Origin: Cylindrodendrum hubeiense
Lineage: Eukaryota > Ascomycota > Sordariomycetes > Hypocreales > Nectriaceae
Assembly (NCBI GenBank): GCA_014621425.1
Contig: JAANBB010000148.1
Location: 1-64,000, forward strand
Length of the DNA: 64,000 nt
Direction: 5' to 3'
The notes beneath the pieces are model-generated. The model was not told the DNA's origin. It ran no database searches and saw only the letters and a program-made list of their open reading frames with translations. The stretch's first letter is position 1; each line of letters starts with the position of its first letter. Of this stretch, positions 36,027 through 47,516 are shown in pieces. The position numbers and the translations under genes were made by a program.

Positions 36027-38033
36027 ATGTCGACCACATACTCTTACCCTGTCATACCGTCAAAGCTCAACATCCACGATCAAGATCTCAAGAATAATCG
36101 AGAAAAATGGGCACCAGTTCTGGATAGGTTCGAGACTGCCCTGCAGGATGTCTCCAATGAGGGCACCGCCGCCTCGCTTGCACGTCATCAAAGCCGCGGC
36201 CAATTACTACGTATGTGAACCCGACTATACACTTCGTGTCTACAGCTGGCAGGGCTGACAACATTGATCCAGCACGAGATCGTATCGCACTATTTCTTGA
36301 CCAAGACTCTCCATTTATCGAACTGTGTCCCTTCGCGGGATTCGGAAATCCCGATTCCACCCCATGCGCAAATTTGATCGCCGGCATCGGGACAGTAAGG
36401 TAGCTGAACGATTGAACCCGCACGCTGTACAAGGCTGACGCAACCAGCGGGAAAATATGTTTGATCATGTCCCATATACCAACTCAGAGTGGTGGTGCTT
36501 GGAATGAGATGACAGGTTAAACAGCCTTATCGAAGCTGAGACACTCTGCTAATGTCAATTACAGTGCTCAAGGTCAACCGAATGCTTGAGATAGCATTCG
36601 AAAATGATTTGCCCTTGATATCTCTTGTCCAATCGGTAAGACCACTCTCTGTATTGCTCCCATTTACAGCAGCTGAACATACTCTACTTTAGGCCGGTGT
36701 CTTTCTTCCACAACAGTTCCGCGTTTTCCACAAGGGTGGCCAGCTATTCCGCGACCTCGCCGTCCGAAGTCTTCATGGCATGCCATCGTGCGCTGTCGTC
36801 TTTGGATCTTCCACCGCCGGAGGAGCTTATCATCCCGCCTTGTCAGATTATACCATCTTTGTTGCCAAGCAGGCTCAGACTTTCCTCGCAGGACCGCCCC
36901 TGGTCAAAATGGCCACCGGTGAGGTGATTGGCGCCGAGGAGCTAGGAGGTGCCGAGATTCATGCTACTCGGACTGGCCTCGCGGACCAGATTGCCTCAGA
37001 CGAGTAAGCAACACTTAATTGACTACATGGGCAGCTCTAAACGAAATTGGCAGGTTTGATGCAATCCACAAGGCACGAGACTGGGTCGCCACACTGAAAC
37101 CTAGATCAAGGCTTTCCCTTCCAGAGTCCACGTTGCCTGCACCTCCAAGATATCCCATCGAAGACTTACTGTCGCTCGTTAATCCAGATATTCGTAAGGC
37201 TTTTGACATGGAGGAGGTGGTCTTACGCCTCGTCGACGATTCGAGGCTTTCCATTTTTAAGCCCAAGTATGGACCAAACATGCTCACTGCCTGGGCTCAC
37301 ATCATGGGTGAGTACCAAACCAACTACACTTGGTAATGTTAATTTCACTCTGACAATCTTACAGGATTCCCGGTTGGAATTGTGGCGAACCAGATATCGG
37401 TCATCAACCCCAATGAGGCAGCCAAGGCAGCTCAATTTATTCGGCTTTGCAATCAAGAGTGAGTTACCATGTTTCATTCGGTGCCCAGATAATAAACTAA
37501 TGTACTACTGGTGAAGGGGCACTCCAATTATATTTCTCCACAACGTGACTGGCTTCATGGTTGGTGCAAAAGCTGAGCATGCGGGTATCATCAAAGTCGG
37601 AGCGCAACTCGTCTCGGCTGTATCCTCCTCTCAAGTTCCCCACATTTCGATTATTCTAGGTGCGTCGTATGGAGCTGGTAACTATGCTATGTGTGGTAGA
37701 GCATACAAGCCTCGGTTTCTATTCACCTGGCCTACGGGAAAATGCAGCGTTATGGGGCCAGACCAACTTGCTGGCGTTATGGAGCATATCCAATCCGCAA
37801 AGGCTCGCCCAAAGGGGGAAGAAGTGTCCGCAGAAACGATCCGAGTGCAAACCGAAAAGTTTAAGAAACAGGTGCAGACGGATGCAGAAAGCTATTCTAC
37901 CAGTGGTATGCTGATAGATGATGGCATTATTGACCCAAGAGATACACGCGACGTATTGGGAATGTGTCTTGAGGTTGTTGGAGGGGCAAGGTCTTCAGAC
38001 ATACAGAGTAGTAGATTTTTGGCGCGTATTTGA
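36027..38033 (+). CDS. Acyl-CoA carboxylase beta subunit (carboxyltransferase), MCC-like
   Basis: It begins MSTTYSYPVIPSKLNIHD and is split by several short introns; the first two junctions (36210/36273 and the gtagct donor in GIGTVSG) agree in phase. Landmarks of methylcrotonyl-type carboxyltransferases run in order: LLPRDRIALFLDQDSPF, PFAGFGNPDSTPCANLIAG, CLIMSHIPTQSGGAWNEMT and AGVFLPQQFRVFHKGGQLF. Then follow AVVFGSSTAGGAYHPALSDY, MATGEVIGAEELGG, FLHNVTGFMVGAKAEHAGII and ILGASYGAGNYAMCGRAYKP. It would transfer CO2 from biotin to a 3-methyl-2-enoyl-CoA together with the alpha subunit at 44206-46652. There is no mitochondrial presequence. The end, SRFLARI, is a possible weak PTS1 (ARI). It is divergent from the ligase gene and convergent with the O-methyltransferase gene. 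Confidence 0.9.
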
Positions 38034-38261
38034 GAAAGATCTAGATAATTTTTGCCTATCAAACTTACCATTAGAAGTCCCATTATTTTATTCGACTATA
38101 TGATGGTGTATTCTGGACCACTCCACACTTATCAGTATACATCATCATTTAGAACTCAAACTTGAATCACGCATATAAATTGTGTCTCAAATGGTGTTAG
38201 AGAAGTGTATACATGTCTTCAAATTATGGCATGCCTAAGATATATGTATATGCAACTCAAG

Positions 38262-39719
38262 CTATTTCTTTAGCGCCACCTCGATGATGCTCTGGAAGGC
38301 ACCAGGAATAGAAAGGACCGAGCGGATCTCCAGACTTTCATCTGCCTCCTTGAGCAAAGCTTTCCATTCGTCCAAAGTGCGCTCCATGCTGTTAAAAGCC
38401 GTGAGCATTTGTAAGTCGGCAGCAGAGAACATGCGTTGAACCATCGCTGGCAGCACGCGATTACCATCCCCATCGAATGCTGGCGGAATCACATTCTCAA
38501 ACAGTAAGATGCGAGCACCCGACTTGAGACTCGGCACCAAATTTCGTAGAATCGAACTGGCATCCTTGTTTGGCCAATCGTGCAGAATCATCTTGAGAAA
38601 GTACACATCGGCTGCCACAGGCTGAGGGCTGAAAAAGTCGTGGACTTGGTAGGAGATGCGCGACGCTAGTTCAGGCTGCAAATTCGATTGGAATTTGGCC
38701 TCGTTTTGCTGTAGATCCTGGACGACAAGCTTGAGTGCAGGGAAACTCTTGGCGAGGGTTATGGCATCATGTCCTGCTGAACCTCCGACCTGGTGGGTTT
38801 GGTTAGCCATGCTTTCGACCTGAATTCATCCGAGGTAATGAACCCGATCAAGTTCAACTCACATCAACTACAGTAGCTTCGCCGTAGCTTTTCCAATCAA
38901 AAGCAGTTAAAAGATCGCTTGACTTGATAGCCTCAGTCGACGAGGCTATCTGCATTGCCTCAGCGAACCTATTGGCGCGGTAGCCTTCTGGCTTCCCCTC
39001 GGGTGTCCTGTCAAGATACTCCCAGCACGATGTCGGGTAACCAAGGCGGTCAACGTCAGCGAGTGAAACACCGGATTCCAGAACCTCCTCGCTCGGCTTT
39101 TCCTTCCCTGCGCTGAACTTTCTGAGAGACTCGGGGACGTGCAAGGTCCCAGGGCGCAGATCCTCCAAATTGTGACCCAAAAAGCTACGCCAGGTTGGGT
39201 ATTTAGCTACATAGGCGGTGGTTGATGTGTGGGTCAAATTGCCCGAGCCAGGTGGCTTTTCCTCAAAGAGCCTCATAGTCATGGCATGCCTGAGGACTCG
39301 TCGCACAGTGGACTCTGGAAGGTTAGTCTTGACAGCAATCTCACTGTAACTTGCAGATCCGCCAAGCGGAACGGCGGAGAAAAAGTCGAACTGATTCAAG
39401 ACATCGAGAATCATCGTATCGTGGTTCCACTTCGCTCCCTGTTAGTAAGGCCCTGGTTGGCGTGGAGGCTACTCACCAAAATGGGCTGCATGAATACCAT
39501 CATTTCCGGCCCAAGAGCCAAGTGGTATAGATCAGAAGTAGCTTCGATCAGCTGAAATTGGAGTCCCAATAATTGGGGGTCTTTGGGGTAGCGTTCCAGG
39601 CCCGATTCCTGGAATGATGGTGCGGGGTGGCCATTATCTTCCAAGTATTTTGTGATACCCTTGGCAGCATCCGAGATGGATGCTGCGAGGCTGGTGAGTG
39701 TCGGTTCTGGTAAACTCAT
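38262..39719 (-). CDS. SAM-dependent O-methyltransferase (fungal secondary-metabolite type)
   Basis: Three exons join in phase (QPIL/GAKWNHD and VVD/VGGSAGHD junctions) to about 450 residues. The N-terminal dimerisation part has FDFFSAVPLGGSASYSEIA, a winged-helix style start. The methyltransferase core follows: ATVVDVGGSAGHDAITLA (SAM motif I), LKLVVQDLQQNEAKF, VYFLKMILHDWPNKDASSIL (catalytic-His region as HDW) and ARILLFENVIPP. The C-terminal sequence SIPGAFQSIIEVALKK is typical of the family. It would methylate a hydroxyl on a small molecule or acid in the cytosol. It sits between the two carboxylase subunit genes but lacks their upstream TCGGTCCG element, so its part in the route is unclear. 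An alternative is protection of an acid or phenol by methylation. Confidence 0.9.
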
Positions 39720-41713
39720 TTCGGTATTGATTTACTTAATGTGGATTCAACCGGAGCAATTGAAGTAAACTAGGTGGAGAATCGGTACGAAGATATCGTG
39801 AACACAAGGGTCGTGGGGATTCTCTCGACCCTTGGCTTCTATTTGTACACTACTTTAATTATGCATCCATCTGTGCATCCATCTGCGTTGTTTATATTTC
39901 GAACCGAAGTCCCATGTCAGTATCGTGCAATGCTGACATAGCCATCAAATATTAACCTTTTCGGACTCTCGGATCCAGCTTGACAGACGAGGAGAGATAA
40001 GATCGGCAAAGGTTCTTCCATTTATTGCAGGAACAAGGATATCACTGGGCACGAGACGCCAAAAGAGTCAGCACTAGGACGCAATAATGAAGTGTGTGGC
40101 TCCGCGGTCAGCCTTGCCAAGGAATGGGGACGAAATCTCACCAAAAACTCAAATACTTCCGAAAAAATTGGAGACCAGGCATAAAACTGGCTGCATCGAA
40201 CGCGTCACGACTCATAGCAAGGGCAATATAGATAAGGTGAGAGTATGTTGCGCTGAAGGGTAATGCAGACAAGAGATGAGCGTGTTGCGTTGATAGAGAG
40301 CATGGTGACTAGACCTTTGGGCATACATGTTTGATAAGATAAAAAATATGATAGATTCGTCGCCGTCACATTCGATCCAGAGATTAGGGGTTGATTGAGT
40401 GTGGACCCATAATTTGATGATTGCATTGATCTGGGATGCCTCCAGCCCCTCTTTCTTGGAGCGGGGTTTCGGGCCAATCTCACCCCCTCTGATTCAGGTC
40501 AGAATACCGGCTGACTCGGAGACGAAATTCAAGCCCACCAAAATCCGTTTCCGCTTCTAGAGCTGAGCTCCTTCCGCTTCAAGCTGAGTCGGTGCTGAGA
40601 TCGGGCTGAGGAATCCAGAGTCCACGCTAACGCGGACTGAGCTTGCCCACTTTTGCGATCGTATCACCTGGCCCCCTGCGAGGGCCAGATCTGGGACCAC
40701 ATCCTTGTTTTGGGCACCAGTCAGACCTCCCTACCTCGAAAACCCGACCTCAGTGATCATATCCGGATAGACCTCTACATTCAACGCCATCATTGCTTAG
40801 ATTATGTGCCTCTATTTCCCCTACTAGGCCTTAAGTGGCTGCCATCTCCTTGTCAAGGATTTGGGGACAGTGATGATAATGTAGAGTCAATCACGCTTCA
40901 ATGAGGAATTCACAATATTATTTATATGGTTTAAAACGGGTGAGATGGGCCGAAATACGCACTGGAACAAAATAACCACACCCACCAACGCAAAGCAGCA
41001 TTAGGTTAGTGGTCGGCATCTGGGTATCGAGAACACAGCCACACAACATCCAAGAGAGCGATTGGCACTCTGAATGTCAGTAGTATGTGGTCATATCCCA
41101 AGTGGTCGTAATCATCTAAGAATGGGGCAAAAAATAAACAAGTATTAAGGCTGTACTGGCAGCCGGGCGGGAGTCCCTGAAAGTAATGAAGGAAAACCCT
41201 GAGTCTGTTAATAAAAATCCGATAAATCAGGATGTAGCATACGCTAAAGATCATGCATGAGTATTGTTTGATAGATGGTGTGGTAACTTCGGCAGACGGA
41301 TCGTTTGGCGGATGGACCGCTTAGCGGATACCACAGCACATCACTCCCTTGTCCACCGTCCCCTTCCCTAAAAATGAATAGTTCCTTGCACACCGCTGAA
41401 TTCGACAGTGCCTGTACGAAAACTTTGAACAAGCTGGAAGCCACGTTGCACTTGCTGACCTAGGCGGTATCAGGTAGACGTACTAGCACTACTCATAAAC
41501 TTGGTGGCCTGACTGGCCTGACTAGTAGTTACAGAGCATAGAAAATCGCAATCCAATACGTAGACAAAGTCCGGCAGAAGTTGCCACATAATTTTGCTTC
41601 CTACGTTCGTGCTTCGGTTCAATACCACGCTAATCGGTAACCCGGGTACTGTCAAATATTACTTTCCAGACGATACGCTGGACCCAAACTAGAGGCACCA
41701 GGGCCTTTCTCAT
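39720..41713. other. Intergenic region of 2 kb between the two methyltransferase genes
   Basis: Bases 39720-40150 are the upstream region of the O-methyltransferase, with tcggactctcggatcc at 39964 (CGG-N5-CGG direct triplets). The rest shows only short frames without domains. Bases 41280-41335 contain repeated cgga/gcgga triplets (cagacggatcg, ggcggatgg, agcggatacc). No gene is supported. Confidence 0.45.
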
Positions 41714-43201
41714 CTATTCAGGCTTACGCCCGTAGACAACTCGCACAGTGAAATAGCTATGGATCTCACGGTTACGAAGCGCCTTACGGATATCCATGAG
41801 AAAGATCTGGTATTCATCCTTGGGCCACCCAAGAACATGGTTCCACAGTGCGAGAGTGTAGCCTTGAGTGATGCGTGAGAATGCGGCGTTAGTCAACCAG
41901 AGACTGGGTTGCTTACCTTCAATGTCATTCTCTAATGTCAGCCTAACAAACCGGCCAACCTCAGCGAGGTTGGGATCCTTTGCCCAACCTCCAATAGGAA
42001 CCTAATCCACACGAGTCAGCACATGCGTAATTCTGTCACTAATCCAGGAATGCTCACCTTGTAGTCCATCGTCTTTATGTCAGTGAAGCCAGCCTCCTTG
42101 AATCCCTTAGGTTGTAAATGATCCATGAAAAATGGTCGACCTATGGCTTGGCCACCTTCGTCATACAGCCTTGTGCACAGGTCCAACACAGGTGCCAGAT
42201 CCGCGGTTCCATCATCGCTGCGAAACTGGATATTGGCCTCGGCAGACTCCACCCAGCCCCCGGGAGCACAGCAGCGGAAGGCCTCTTTGTACAGGGCGGT
42301 CCAGTCTTTAATGGCGCCAAAAAGGTATCGGAGATGAATGAAGTCAAATTTGCCGTCATCCCAGGTCCAGCTTTCAGTAACGTCATCAATTTCGAAGCGC
42401 ACATTGGGAGGAACCCATTTGGGCTGACAGGGGGAAAGGTCGGTGCCAATCACTTCAGCACCCGGGTATTGGTCAGCGAAGTCACTAAGGTTGTTAGGCC
42501 AAGAGTCATGTCAGAATGATTAGGTCCTCATACATTGCCCAGATCCCTTGCGAGATGGTCAGTAAAGATCTAATAATGGGAGATGTGGAACCCTACCGCT
42601 TCCTGTGCCAGCATCGAGGACTTGCTATATGGTAAGTTGCAGACATCAGTAAGGAGCCTTGTGGCAGCTTGAACCGGTCGTAATCATACACACCTGGACA
42701 TCATCGGCAATAGGGGCAAGGAATAGGCGGTTGCCAAAGAGGAGCGTGAGGTAGTGGTGACTGGTTGAAATGTGAGCATGGTATAATTGGGCTACATGAT
42801 CTGAAGTCGCACGTTATATCAACAGACTCTAGCTGCTTTTGATCGTTGGGAAAAGCATAATCTACCGTAAACCTGTCACTGTGGAATGTGCGCCCCTGGA
42901 TCTGGCGGTATTCAAGGATGCTAGCTGACATTGAGGCGGTAGAACTTTCTCTGATATCACGTTAGAACAAAAGAGTTTGTTACGAAATGAAGTTTACTTA
43001 CGCATCGGTACCCAAGGATGAGTCGCCATCGTCTCGGACATCTTCCTGAAGGATTTTTAGCTCCGTCTACGTAGAAAATCGATCATCGAAGCCTGTGCTC
43101 ACGTTTTCCCCGGGGATAAGGTCGTTTGGGGGTGATCCCGCCCCACCATCAGGGGACGTTGCCTGAGCTGGCGATTTCGACCCGACACGCTGATCTGTCA
43201 T
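41714..43201 (-). CDS. LaeA-like class I SAM methyltransferase
   Basis: It starts MTDQRVGSKSPAQATSPDGG and is cut by several small introns whose phases all agree. Assembled landmarks are DDGDSSLGTD (a typical acidic lead), SSTASMSASILEYRQIQG, RTFHSDRFTVDYAFPND, QQVLDAGTGSGIWAIDFADQ (SAM motif I), EVIGTDLSPCQPKWVPPN, FEIDDVTESWTWDDGKFD and FIHLRYLFGAIKDW. These are characteristic of the LaeA/Llm methyltransferases of Ascomycota, nuclear or cytosolic proteins of which LaeA controls secondary metabolism. Paralogues inside clusters often modify metabolites or local expression. The C-terminus (YFTVRVVYGRKPE) is standard for the family. It is divergent from the carboxylase alpha gene with about 1 kb between starts. 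Its substrate is unknown. Confidence 0.88.
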
Positions 43202-44205
43202 AGTGATCTTAGAGCACAACCGGAGCGACACAATGGTGCTTTTAGCAAGAAAACAAGAGCAGAGCGGGTATTTGGTTTTAGAGTGGTGATATAAATGAGG
43301 GGAATACCCCCTGTGCTCGTGCCACACTGATTGCCTGATTGTGGGCCCAGTCCGTCCGAGTTGAAAGTTACCCAATGAAAGTGTCCAAACTGCTCTTTGT
43401 TGCGGGGGGGCCAAGCAGGACTCAGTCGCTGAGCCGGGGACTGAGGAGGGCCATGAGAGCGGCCACCTAAGATGACCAAGACCTCACTTGAGTTTCGTCT
43501 CAGGATACCGGTATATCAAAGGAAGTTGTGAATTCGGCCTCGATCCAACAAACAATTTGACTAGTCTCTGATGGGAGAATTCAATTCAGCACATACATCT
43601 ACAAAATCATAAATGTGAATACACTGTTGAGTGAAATTGCGCTATCGAGATAAAGTGTATCGCTACGCGGGTATTTCCTGATGAAGACCATAACCCGGGA
43701 ATATATAGACAAGCATGACAGAAACACCATTACATTGCGCAAGACGGGACAGAAATATACAGCATCGTCATTATGGGCTTCGTAGGGGAGTATAAAAATC
43801 TGCGGCAGCTACTATCGTAAATGATCTGATGCATTGCTTCGCATGGTCAGCGTCGAACAGTATTAGGCTTAGCGGATGGACCCCAAAGAGGAATGCGGGT
43901 GGGGACCTGAGATGGCCGTGTTCCGAGGCACATGCCTGTCCGGTTTAGCCCCGCACGGAGATACGCGGGCAAATACCCGTCCGGTCGGTCCGCCTTTGAA
44001 TTGATGGACTCGGAGACGGGAAGACGGACCGGGGATGCGTTTTTCGGAAGCTTGGCCATATGTACGTGTTAGAGCTTCGCTTCAATTTAGTTTATAGAGT
44101 CAGCCATTCAGTACATTTGTACGGGTATTCGAATGCCCGTGTCTTTGATAAGCCAGCCAGAGTCTTCATTCGATTCCATCAACCTCGTGTACAGCAGAAG
44201 GCGAG
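43202..44205. promoter_or_regulatory. Divergent intergenic region with CGGACCG-type elements near the carboxylase alpha start
   Basis: About 1 kb lies between the LaeA-like gene (minus) and the carboxylase alpha gene (plus). TCGGTCCG is at 43985-43992 and CGGACCGG at 44025-44032, 221 and 181 bp upstream of the ATG at 44206. Several ccgt/cggt triplets lie between 43920 and 43990. The left part, near the LaeA-like gene, has no copy of the 8-mer. No gene is seen. Confidence 0.5.
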
Positions 44206-46652
44206 ATGGAGACATTCCCACAGCGCGAGCCTCTTTTTCTGGCGCCTCAGCCAATAGACCCCGAAACAGGCCGACTGGTTATCCAAAAGGTACTCATCGC
44301 GAACCGAGGCGAAATTGCATGCCGCGTTATTGCGACTTGTCGGAAGCTGCAAATTCTCACTGTAATTATATACGTGCAGGAGTAAGTATCCCAATTTGAG
44401 CGTCTAGATCTAGATCAATTGGCTTATCAGTAATCAGAGATGTGGATCTACGACATGTTATCGAGGCCGACGAAGCAATCAATGTGGGAAGCATCTCGAG
44501 CCATTCGGTCAATCCATTTCTAAACATTGATCTCCTCGTCAAAACGGCTCTTGATACCAAATCAAGTGCCGTGCATCCTGGATATGGGTACCTGAGCGAA
44601 AATGCCGATTTTGCGATTCGTGTAGCAGAGGCTGGCCTGATCTTTCTCGGCCCCAGCCCTTCCGCCATGTCGACCTTGGGCGATAAGAGAAGGTCAAAGA
44701 AATATCTCCAAGATAACGCACCAGATGTCCCTTTGATTCCAGGCTTCTCCGGATCCAGTCAACAGGTGGAAGACCTCGAACAAGCTGCAACAGAAATCGG
44801 GTTCCCGGTCATGCTCAAGGCATCTGCGGGTGGAGGCGGAAAGGGCATGCGCATTGTCTGGGAGTCGGCACAGCTGCGTGACGAATTGGAGAGAGCCCAA
44901 TCCGAGGCTTCAAGATCTTTTGGGTCTAGTGATTGCATCCTGGAGAAGTACGTCGAAAGCAGCAAGCACGTGGAAATTCAGATTATTGGCGACAAGTACG
45001 GAAACGTGGCGAGCTTTTTTGAGCGAGAATGCTCAGTTCAACGCCGACACCAAAAGGTCATCGAGGAGACACCATGCATATTCCTCTCAGACGAAGTCCG
45101 ACGCGAAATGGGAGAAACTGCTGTCCGCATCGCCAAACTCATTGGATATGAGAACGCCGGGACTGTCGAATTCGTTGTGGACGTCAAGACATCTCAGTTT
45201 TTCTTCCTCGAAGTGAACGCGCGACTACAGGTCGAGCATCCCATCACCGAGGAAATCACCGGGACGGACCTCGTGGCTTTGCAGTTATTTGTTGCTGCAG
45301 GAGGCAACTTGACATCGCTGCCGCAGATGGAGTCTCTCAAGCAGACGGGACATGCGATTGAGTGTCGACTGTGCGCTGAGGACCCTTCTCGGGATTTCTT
45401 CCCAGAACACGGCACCGTCCAACTTTGGCGCCCGGCGGATGGCCTTCTTGGACCAGGCAGGAATATCCGCTATGAGACGGCCATACAAACAGGCTCTTCG
45501 GTTTCAATCCACTTCGACTCCATGATTGCGAAGATTGTAGTATGGGCCCCAACGAGAAATTTGGCTATAGAGAAGATGGCAAATGTGCTGGCACACACAG
45601 CCTGCGTTGGCGTCAAGACCAACCAGTTATTCCTACAGCGATGCCTCCTTGACCCGATGTTTCAAAATCCACGGTACAACACATCCTTCATAAGTCAAAA
45701 CCTTGATCGACTTCTCCGGCGTCTTGATTGGGGAGAAAGGGAGTCTTCAAGACAGCTTATAACCGCCATTCCGAGTCTGTTTATCCGCAAGCTACCCCAA
45801 TACTTGCCCAGAGGCTCATGTAGCAGGCGCCCTTTTCGGAATGTCCGAAAGCAATTCCGGAACCAGCGCTACGATCAAGTCAGCGTGCATTGCGACGTTA
45901 TCACGGGCGATTGGCCAGGCGAGACCAACGCACCTGGCGAACACGAACAGCCGACACTTTGCTTATGGATGCCTGCACCTCCACAGGCGAATTCACAATG
46001 TGAGCAGGTGAAATTAATACCATTGGGTAGGGAACAAATATCCGAAAATGAGAAAAACCAGAAAGAAAATGCCAAGCTCCTCAACAAAGCGGCGATGGCA
46101 ATTTCCAGCCAGTACAACTATATCAGTAATAAACTTCGACATATGGCGGATGATTCGACGGCCCCTGTTGATGCCAAGGTCATCCGATGGGTTCCCATCT
46201 TGGAGACCACGCCTCAAGGCTCGAGTACTTCCTTCTCAGCAACCCTCGAGGTCTCAATTAACGGCTCAAAAGTCCTGGCACATTGCGTTACGCCTTGTAG
46301 CGAGTCAGGTCTTCTGAATCACTCGCAAGTTGTGTTTTGCCACATCCCACAACTTGGAACCTACATTCAATTCCACAGACACAGCCTGCTGTCATATACC
46401 GAGGGCCTCAGGTCTACTGTCAAATCGCAAACAGACGAAGTGCAGAATGACACCCTGGCACCAATGCCGTGTAAGGTTCTTTCCCTGCAGAAGGGCATTG
46501 GAGAGGAGGTGAAAGTAGGAGAGTCCGTTATGGTTATAGAAAGTATGAAGATGGAAGTCAGCATTAAGGCAAGTAAGGAGGGGCGGTTTGAAACATCATG
46601 GAAGGCCGGCGATGCGGTAGAAGAGGGTAAAATCCTTTGCCGGATTGCGTAG
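44206..46652 (+). CDS. Acyl-CoA carboxylase alpha subunit (biotin carboxylase plus biotin carrier), MCC-like
   Basis: Two exons (44206-44381, 44438-46652) join in phase to 796 residues. It begins METFPQREPLFLAPQPIDPE, and the biotin carboxylase domain starts at about residue 25 with VLIANRGEIACRVIATCRK. It continues SAVHPGYGYLSENADFA, MLKASAGGGGKGMRIVWE (ATP-binding loop), FFERECSVQRRHQKVIEE and FFLEVNARLQVEHPITEEIT (catalytic Glu and Arg). A middle region links to the C-terminal biotin carrier with VMVIESMKMEVSIKA, where the Lys is the biotin site. Together with the beta subunit it would carboxylate a 3-methyl-2-enoyl-CoA. Mitochondrial MCC alpha chains carry a presequence; none is seen here, which suggests a cytosolic or peroxisomal site, although the end (CRIA) is not a PTS1. 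Co-import with the beta subunit is conceivable. Confidence 0.93.
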
Positions 46653-47516
46653 TTTTAAGCCCCGGGAATAGAGTTGGGTCTTGATTGATGAGACGGATGT
46701 GAAGTTGGTGATAAATACAATCGCATAACCGAACCTACTGAACAATTATGCGTAAGTGAAATAGAGGTAAAACAAGAAGTAGAGAAGCAGATGAAAGGCA
46801 ATTGACAAAGATTTTTGAATCTTCCCAAGACTCTTTCAACAAGGCGTCTCCATAAATGCCTCAGATCCTTGGTACGTGGCGAGCCAAGGTAGCTACGGGC
46901 TGCTGTTGCGGGCCACAAGGTCACGTGGGGGACCCACGAAGCATCAAGCCCGATGCCGGACTATCAGATGGGGCCGGTTAGGGCTGATGGGAATGCCACC
47001 ACTGTATTTAGCTGTGCGGATACTGCTAGCAGCTTGAATTGACCACCGATGCATCTCTCTGAGTCCAGACCTATTGTGACGACCCCCGTAACAGCTGCGT
47101 TAACCTACCCTAGAGCCCGTGGAGATCCTAAAATTGTAGTGCGCTCAATCATCATCTTGGTTGGCAGGATTTAATATTGAGTGGCCTGACCCAACTCCCA
47201 TTGCAGTGCTAAAATTGCAGTGAAGCCAACGACAATGAGAGAACACTAAGCGCCAGCAGCTTGCTGACTGGCTGGCGTCGCGGGGGCATCCCAACTCCCC
47301 TCGTTGCACTAAAATTACAGTGAGTGAGATTTCAAACACGACCGCTCCGTTTCGTTGTCTTTATCTTGCTGAGTCATCTTCGTTTTGCTTGATGGCCTGA
47401 CCCCTCTTCATAATCTAGGCTACTCCGTAAAATACACTCAAAAGGTCCTGTAGAGAGCTTCAACTTAAGTTAAGCAGACGGACTGTGCTTTAGAATCGCC
47501 ATCAACCAACATAAGA
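46653..47516. other. Intergenic region with a 100-bp-spaced direct repeat
   Basis: No gene is supported. The repeat at 47128-47323 is listed separately. The right part (47400-47516) is the likely promoter of the HET-domain gene. Confidence 0.5.
47128..47323. repeat. Three copies of CTAAAATTNNAGTG, two inside a 34-bp repeat
   Basis: The word ctaaaattgtagtg occurs at 47128, ctaaaattgcagtg at 47209 and ctaaaattacagtg at 47309. The last two belong to longer copies that both begin cccaactccc, at 47190 and 47290, exactly 100 bp apart. No terminal inverted repeats or open frame accompany them. Confidence 0.7.
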
